Made by a program: the position numbers and the translations under genes
NCBI GenBank assembly: GCA_020059785.1
Contig: JAGVBL010000165.1
Location: 1-21,088, forward strand
Length of the DNA stretch: 21,088 nt
Source: Ignavibacteriales bacterium
GTDB lineage: Bacteria > Bacteroidota > Ignavibacteria > Ignavibacteriales > Melioribacteraceae
Direction of reading: 5' to 3'
In this document: in pieces, positions 16,647 to 21,088 of the stretch
Numbering within the stretch: the stretch's first letter is position 1
How the letters are laid out: the number at the start of each line of letters is the position of its first letter
Notes under the pieces: model-generated
What the model saw: only the letters and a program-made list of their open reading frames with translations
What the model was told of the DNA's origin: nothing
Database searches by the model: none

Positions 16647-17396
16647 ATGATATGCATTCTCGTTTTGAGTAGAAAATTTAAAAGATTCTTTTTTTGGTTT
16701 TTCTATGTTGTTTTTTCTTTATCAAATGTAATATTTTCTCAAGAGCAAAAACAAGTTGAGCAAACCTTCAAGGGGGTATACAGCGAAGATGTTCAACTAA
16801 ATTATCTTTTATATCTTCCAAAGGATTATTCTGAGGAGAATAATTTCCCTTTGCTCCTTTTCTTGCATGGTGCAGGTGAACGCGGAAATAATTTGAATGA
16901 TGTTAAAAAAAACGGTCCTCCTAAATTAATTGAAGATGGTAAAGACTTTCCTTTTATTATTGTCTCTCCACAATGCCCTCCAGATAGTAGATGGAATACA
17001 AAAGCACTAATTGTTCTTATAGATGATTTGATAGCAAAACATAGAATCGACACAAACAAGATTTATGTGACAGGATTGAGTATGGGAGGAAATGGAACGT
17101 GGAGATTAGCAACAGAAATTGCTGACCGTCTTGCTGCAATAATTCCGATATGCGGTTGGAGCGATGTATTTGATGTCTGTTCAATCGGTAATCTACCTGT
17201 GTGGGCTTTCCACGGTGCTAAAGATTTTATTGTTCCCGTATCAAGCTCGCAAGTATTAATTGATAGATTAAAGTTTTGTAAAGGTAACGCTAAACTTACA
17301 ATTTATCCCGAAGCGGATCATGATTCATGGACGGAAACATATAACAACCCTGAAATATATGAGTGGTTACTAGATCATTCCAAAAATGAAAGGTGA
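16647..17396 (+). CDS. Secreted alpha/beta-hydrolase, prolyl-oligopeptidase-like esterase
   Basis: A 249-residue alpha/beta-hydrolase with a hydrophobic N-terminal segment (about 13-31, ending VIFSQ) that looks like a signal peptide or anchor. The oxyanion region is LFLHGAGERG (about 71-80). The predicted triad is Ser145 in GLSMGG, Asp193 in AKDFIVP and His225 in ADHDSW. Small proteins of this type are annotated variously as phospholipase/carboxylesterase, CE1-like esterase or COG4099 peptidase, and the sequence does not fix the substrate. Among glycan enzymes, removal of acetyl or feruloyl groups from a decorated plant polymer is plausible but is inference. AAGGAAG lies just before the ATG. 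The stop at 17394-17396 overlaps the ribosome-binding site of the GH5 gene, so the two are tightly linked. Confidence 0.82.
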   Translation: MICILVLSRKFKRFFFWFFYVVFSLSNVIFSQEQKQVEQTFKGVYSEDVQLNYLLYLPKDYSEENNFPLLLFLHGAGERGNNLNDVKKNGPPKLIEDGKDFPFIIVSPQCPPDSRWNTKALIVLIDDLIAKHRIDTNKIYVTGLSMGGNGTWRLATEIADRLAAIIPICGWSDVFDVCSIGNLPVWAFHGAKDFIVPVSSSQVLIDRLKFCKGNAKLTIYPEADHDSWTETYNNPEIYEWLLDHSKNER

Positions 17397-17399
17397 CTT

Positions 17400-18626
17400 A
17401 TGAACAAGTTGTCGAATTTAATCTTTTTATTTCTCATTTCTTCAGTTACATTCTTTTCTCAAACTGGTCAATTTGTAAAAACAGACGGTAAAACAATTAT
17501 CGATTCAAGTGGTAAAGAACTTTTTTTAAGAGGTATTAATCTTGGCAACTGGCTTAACCCAGAAGGATATATGTTTCATTTTAATGACGTTAATTCTTTC
17601 AGATTAATTGATCAACTATTGAGAGAGCTAATAGGCCCTGAGGAAACTATAATATTCTGGCAGAGATTCCGGGATAATTATATAACCGAAAAAGATATCA
17701 GATTTATTAAAGAACTTGGTTTTAATAATATACGCGTCCCCTTCAATTTCAAATTATTTGTTTTAGAGGATCATCCGGAAATTTTCCTTAATGAAGGATT
17801 TAATAGATTAGATAGTCTAATTAAATGGTGTGAATATGCAAATCTTTATGTAATACTTGACCTTCATGCTGCCCCTGGCGGTCAAACAGGTGATAATATT
17901 GATGATAGCTGGGGCTATCCCTACTTATTGGAAAATGATACTTCTAAACAGACAACTATCAGGTTATGGAGAAAAATTGCTGAAAGATATAAAGATAAGA
18001 AGATTATTATTGGTTACGATTTGTTAAATGAACCAATAGCACATTTCTTCGAGAATAAAGAACAATTGAATTCTGAATTGGAACCTCTTTATAAAAGAAT
18101 AGTCTCTTCAATTCGTGAAGTCGATAAAAATCATATTATATTTTTAGGCGGAGCCCAGTGGAATACAAATTTTGAAGTTCTTAGTGAGCCGTTTGATAGT
18201 AACCTTGTTTATACATTTCATAAGTACTGGATGCCTTCAGAGCAAAAGGAAATTCAAGCTTATATAGATTTCCGTGAAAGGTTTAATGTTCCAATCTGGA
18301 TGGGAGAATCTGGGGAAAACGAGGATCAGTGGATTGAATCCTTTAGAAAAATATTAGAGAAAAATAATATCGGCTGGTGTTTCTGGCCTTATAAAAAAAT
18401 GGATTCTACAAGTGGAGTTGTTTCTTTTAATAAAAATGATGAATGGGAATTAATAATAAAATACGCTGAAGGATCAAGAAAGAACTTTGAAGAAATTAGA
18501 AAAAATAAACCTACCCGCTATTTGATTAGTAAAGCATTAAGTTCTTTGCTCACTAATATACTTTTGGATAACTGTACAATTAATTATAGCTATGTTAGAT
18601 CGCTCGGATTGAACAAAACTCAATAA
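17400..18626 (+). CDS. GH5 endo- or exo-beta-glucanase
   Basis: A 408-residue clan GH-A hydrolase. A signal peptide (about 1-20, ending TFFSQ) precedes a single (beta/alpha)8 barrel (about 22-355). Landmarks are RGINLGNW (44-51), NIRVPF, DLHAAPGGQ (154-162), the acid/base Glu211 in YDLLNEP, YTFHKYW, and the nucleophile Glu303 in WMGESGEN. The DLHAAPGGQ segment recalls exo-1,3-glucanase-like GH5 members, but the subfamily, and so activity on cellulose, 1,3-glucan or mixed-linkage glucan, cannot be settled by eye. There is no CBM and no T9SS domain, suggesting a periplasmic enzyme acting on imported oligosaccharides. The ATG is 3 bases after the stop of the esterase gene, with AGGTGA spanning that stop, which implies translational coupling. 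Confidence 0.92.
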   Translation: MNKLSNLIFLFLISSVTFFSQTGQFVKTDGKTIIDSSGKELFLRGINLGNWLNPEGYMFHFNDVNSFRLIDQLLRELIGPEETIIFWQRFRDNYITEKDIRFIKELGFNNIRVPFNFKLFVLEDHPEIFLNEGFNRLDSLIKWCEYANLYVILDLHAAPGGQTGDNIDDSWGYPYLLENDTSKQTTIRLWRKIAERYKDKKIIIGYDLLNEPIAHFFENKEQLNSELEPLYKRIVSSIREVDKNHIIFLGGAQWNTNFEVLSEPFDSNLVYTFHKYWMPSEQKEIQAYIDFRERFNVPIWMGESGENEDQWIESFRKILEKNNIGWCFWPYKKMDSTSGVVSFNKNDEWELIIKYAEGSRKNFEEIRKNKPTRYLISKALSSLLTNILLDNCTINYSYVRSLGLNKTQ

Positions 18627-18655
18627 TTTTTTCGATAGAATAAAAGGTGCGGAAA

Positions 18656-21088
18656 ATGAAAAAAATAAAAATCTTTATTCTTATTGGAATTTCAATTTCT
18701 GCTCAAACCCTTCCATATAAAGATTCAAAATTACCTTTAAATAATAGAGTAAACGATCTCCTCTCCAGACTAACATTAAATGAGAAAATTGAATTATTAG
18801 GGGGAACCGGTTTTGCAACTAAACCGATTGAACGTCTTGGTATTCCTGAACTTAGAATGACCGATGGACCCGTTGGAGTGCGATGGGGTGAGGCAACTGC
18901 ATTCCCGGTATCAATTGCAATGGCTGCTACGTGGGATACTGATTTGATAAGAGAAATTGGAAAGGCGATTGGAAGAGAAACAAAAGGTAAAGCAAGACAT
19001 GTGATTCTTGGTCCGTGTGTAAACATTGCCAGACTTCCAATGGGTGGCAGAAATTTTGAAAGTTTTGGCGAGGACCCATATTTAACTTCGAGAATGACTG
19101 TAAATTATATATCAGGAGTTCAGAGTGAAGGAGTTGCAGCAACAGTAAAACACTTTGCAGCCAATAATCAGGAACATGAAAGAATGTTTGTTGATGTTTT
19201 GGTTGGAGAACGTGCACTGAATGAAATTTACTTCCCTGCATTTAAGGCTGCAGTAACCGAAGCAAATGTTTTTTGTGTCATGTCGTCATATAATAAAGTC
19301 AATAGTCATTTTGCCAGCGAAAATGATAACTTGCTGATCAATAAACTTAAAAAGGAATGGGAGTTCAAAGGGCTGGTTATGAGTGACTGGGGAGCTGTTC
19401 ATTCTAGCTTACCAACTATTAAGGGTGGATTAGATCTTGAGATGCCTTTCGGTCAATTTATTAATCAAGAAAATGTATTAAATGCATTGAATAATGGGGA
19501 AATAAGTTTAGAAACAATTAATATGAAAGTTGAGCGAATTCTTCGTGTTATTGTTAAACTTGGTTTGCTTGATTCAGAGGTCTGGAAGGAGAATGATAAG
19601 CTGGTTAACAGTCCGGAGAATAGAAAAATTGCCTACGAAACATCACTTGCTTCAATTGTCTTATTGAAAAATGAAAACAATATTTTACCATTACAAATGG
19701 ATAAATTGAAAAAAATTGGAATTATTGGACCAAATGCTAAAATAATAAGAACCGGTGGTGGGGGAAGTTCTCTGGTGTCACCTATAAGACCGGTATCACC
19801 GTTGGAAGGATTAAAGAACAAACTGGGTAAAAATATTAATATCGAGTTTGCCGAAGGTGTTAGTTTAGATGGAGATGCAAAAGCAATTCCATCTCAATAC
19901 CTTTTCGTAGATAATAAAACTCGCACACAGGGTTTAATAGGGGCATACTTTATTAACAAGGAACTTTCGGGTAAACCACAATTAACTAGAATAGATAAAG
20001 AAATTAACTTCTGGTGGAGAGGAGGAAATCCTGCAACCAATTTTAATGATGATGATTTTTCTGTGAGGTGGACTGGATTTTTAAAGATTCCTCAAACCGG
20101 GATATATGAAATTAATATTGCCAGTGATGACGGGATAAGATTTTATATTGATGATGAGCTATTAGTAAATGACTGGTATGACCGTGGCGTGTCAGTAAGT
20201 AAAGTTAAAATAGCTTTAGAAAAGAATAAGTTATACAAGATAAAGTTGGAGTACTATGAAAATGGTGGAGATGCCATTTGTGTTCTGGGGTGGAATTCTC
20301 CTGATGAAGATTTACTTAAAGATGCAATTGAAGTAGCAAAGAAGTCTGATTTAGTAATTTTATTTGTTGGAACTTCATATAACTTTGAAACGGAAGGTAG
20401 GGATAGAGAAAATCTTCTACTACCTAACAATCAGGATGAACTAATAAATAAAATATTGGATGTTAATAAAAATGTTATAGTTGTTCTTTCGACTGGTTCA
20501 CCAGTATATATGAGCGATTGGATTGATAAAGTTCCGGCTGTTTTACTAATGTGGTTTGGTGGTAGCGAGGGTGGTAATGCAATTGCAGATGTTCTATTAG
20601 GAAACTATAATCCGTCGGGAAAACTTCCAGTTACATTTACTAAGAGGTGGGAAGATTCTTCACCATCTATTAGCTATAAACAATTCTCTGGAAGGACATA
20701 TTATTCAGACGATATTTATGTGGGATATAGACATTTTGATAAATATAATATTGAACCACAATTTCCTTTCGGATTCGGTTTATCTTATACATCATTCGAA
20801 TACTCCTACCTTAATATTTTTAATAATGAAAATGAGTTGTTAGTGAAATTCGATATTCAGAATACAGGTGATCGGAAAGGAGAAGAAGTATGCCAATTAT
20901 ATGTTGGTATGACAAAATCAAAAATAGACCGTCCTGAAAAGGAATTGAAATCATTCTATAAAGTTTCCTTAAATCCTGGTGAAAAAAGAGAATTGCAATT
21001 CAAGATTTCTAAAAACAGTCTTAAATACTTTGATAATATGACAGGTTCCTGGGAATTTGAGGAAGGTAATTATCTATTTATGGTTGGT
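18656..21088 (+). CDS. GH3 beta-glucosidase with inserted PA14 domain (3' end cut by window)
   Basis: The frame runs open from ATG 18656 to the last base (811 codons). It lacks only its extreme C-terminus, since the final residues (EEGNYLFMVG) are near the end of the fibronectin III-like domain. A short signal peptide ends SISAQ. The TIM-barrel domain (about 25-330) contains MTDGPVGVRWG, NFESFGEDPYL, KHFAANNQE and the nucleophile Asp244 in VMSDWGAVH. The alpha/beta domain starts near 332 (ASIVLLKNENNILPL) and is interrupted at about 425-547 by a PA14 domain (GLIGAYF, VRWTGFLKIPQTGIYEI, SDDGIRFYID). It resumes with ETEGRDRENLLLP, where Glu580 is the presumed acid/base. The PA14 insertion is known from Kluyveromyces BglI and DesR, where it caps the active site and favours short substrates. 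It begins 29 bases after the GH5 stop, with an AAGGTG-type site upstream. Confidence 0.92.
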   Translation, partial: MKKIKIFILIGISISAQTLPYKDSKLPLNNRVNDLLSRLTLNEKIELLGGTGFATKPIERLGIPELRMTDGPVGVRWGEATAFPVSIAMAATWDTDLIREIGKAIGRETKGKARHVILGPCVNIARLPMGGRNFESFGEDPYLTSRMTVNYISGVQSEGVAATVKHFAANNQEHERMFVDVLVGERALNEIYFPAFKAAVTEANVFCVMSSYNKVNSHFASENDNLLINKLKKEWEFKGLVMSDWGAVHSSLPTIKGGLDLEMPFGQFINQENVLNALNNGEISLETINMKVERILRVIVKLGLLDSEVWKENDKLVNSPENRKIAYETSLASIVLLKNENNILPLQMDKLKKIGIIGPNAKIIRTGGGGSSLVSPIRPVSPLEGLKNKLGKNINIEFAEGVSLDGDAKAIPSQYLFVDNKTRTQGLIGAYFINKELSGKPQLTRIDKEINFWWRGGNPATNFNDDDFSVRWTGFLKIPQTGIYEINIASDDGIRFYIDDELLVNDWYDRGVSVSKVKIALEKNKLYKIKLEYYENGGDAICVLGWNSPDEDLLKDAIEVAKKSDLVILFVGTSYNFETEGRDRENLLLPNNQDELINKILDVNKNVIVVLSTGSPVYMSDWIDKVPAVLLMWFGGSEGGNAIADVLLGNYNPSGKLPVTFTKRWEDSSPSISYKQFSGRTYYSDDIYVGYRHFDKYNIEPQFPFGFGLSYTSFEYSYLNIFNNENELLVKFDIQNTGDRKGEEVCQLYVGMTKSKIDRPEKELKSFYKVSLNPGEKRELQFKISKNSLKYFDNMTGSWEFEEGNYLFMVG

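Noticed and set aside
18703..19241. Two overlapping - strand frames of 104 and 107 residues
   Set aside because: They are antisense to the N-terminal barrel of the third GH3, which carries clear family motifs on the + strand.
1..21088. CRISPR arrays, insertion sequences, tRNA or rRNA genes, integrase or att sites
   Set aside because: No regularly spaced repeats, transposase motifs, tRNA-like cloverleaf or rRNA sequence was seen. Nearly all of the window is coding, and base composition looks even.

Overview
The window looks like a carbohydrate-utilisation locus from an AT-rich member of the Ignavibacteria or a close relative in the Bacteroidota/Chlorobi (FCB) group. Two proteins carry type IX secretion (T9SS) C-terminal sorting domains with the NYPNPFN motif, and a third ends in a more divergent domain of the same kind. 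There is also a PorV/PorQ-family outer-membrane barrel and a TonB-dependent receptor with a carboxypeptidase-regulatory N-terminal domain. Signal peptides often end in Ala-Gln. Lineage is inferred from these hallmarks; no rRNA or marker gene is present.

Layout: all genes are on the + strand. (1) 1-762 is the 3' end of a secreted protein with a CBM9-like sugar-binding module and a T9SS domain, closed by a strong terminator at 771-802. (2) 849-7670 is a tight three-gene block: TonB-dependent receptor, a 1019-residue T9SS-type surface protein with an Asp-rich, probably Ca-binding stretch, and a PorV/PorQ-like barrel. (3) An 89-101 bp gap holds a TATAAT box and an imperfect dyad. (4) 7772-14367 encodes a GH16 lichenase-type glucanase with malectin-like and T9SS domains, a GH3 beta-glucosidase, a FucP/GluP-type sugar:H+ symporter and a ROK glucokinase. 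(5) 14427 to the right edge encodes a BglX-type GH3, an alpha/beta-hydrolase esterase, a GH5 glucanase, and a third GH3 with an inserted PA14 domain, cut at its extreme C-terminus by the window end.

Inferred joint function: growth on a beta-glucan, probably mixed-linkage beta-1,3-1,4-glucan or a related cell-wall glucan. The surface-displayed GH16 cuts the polymer. The TonB receptor, with its T9SS and PorV-like partners, would capture and import oligosaccharides. GH5 and three different GH3 enzymes would reduce them to glucose in the periplasm. The MFS symporter would import glucose and the ROK kinase would phosphorylate it.

Two points stand out. The GH16 domain is circularly permuted, in the same order as the Fibrobacter succinogenes lichenase. 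The locus also has a receptor but no recognisable SusD, the place next to the receptor being taken by a T9SS-type protein plus a PorV-like barrel. No regulator, RNA gene, mobile element or CRISPR array was seen.
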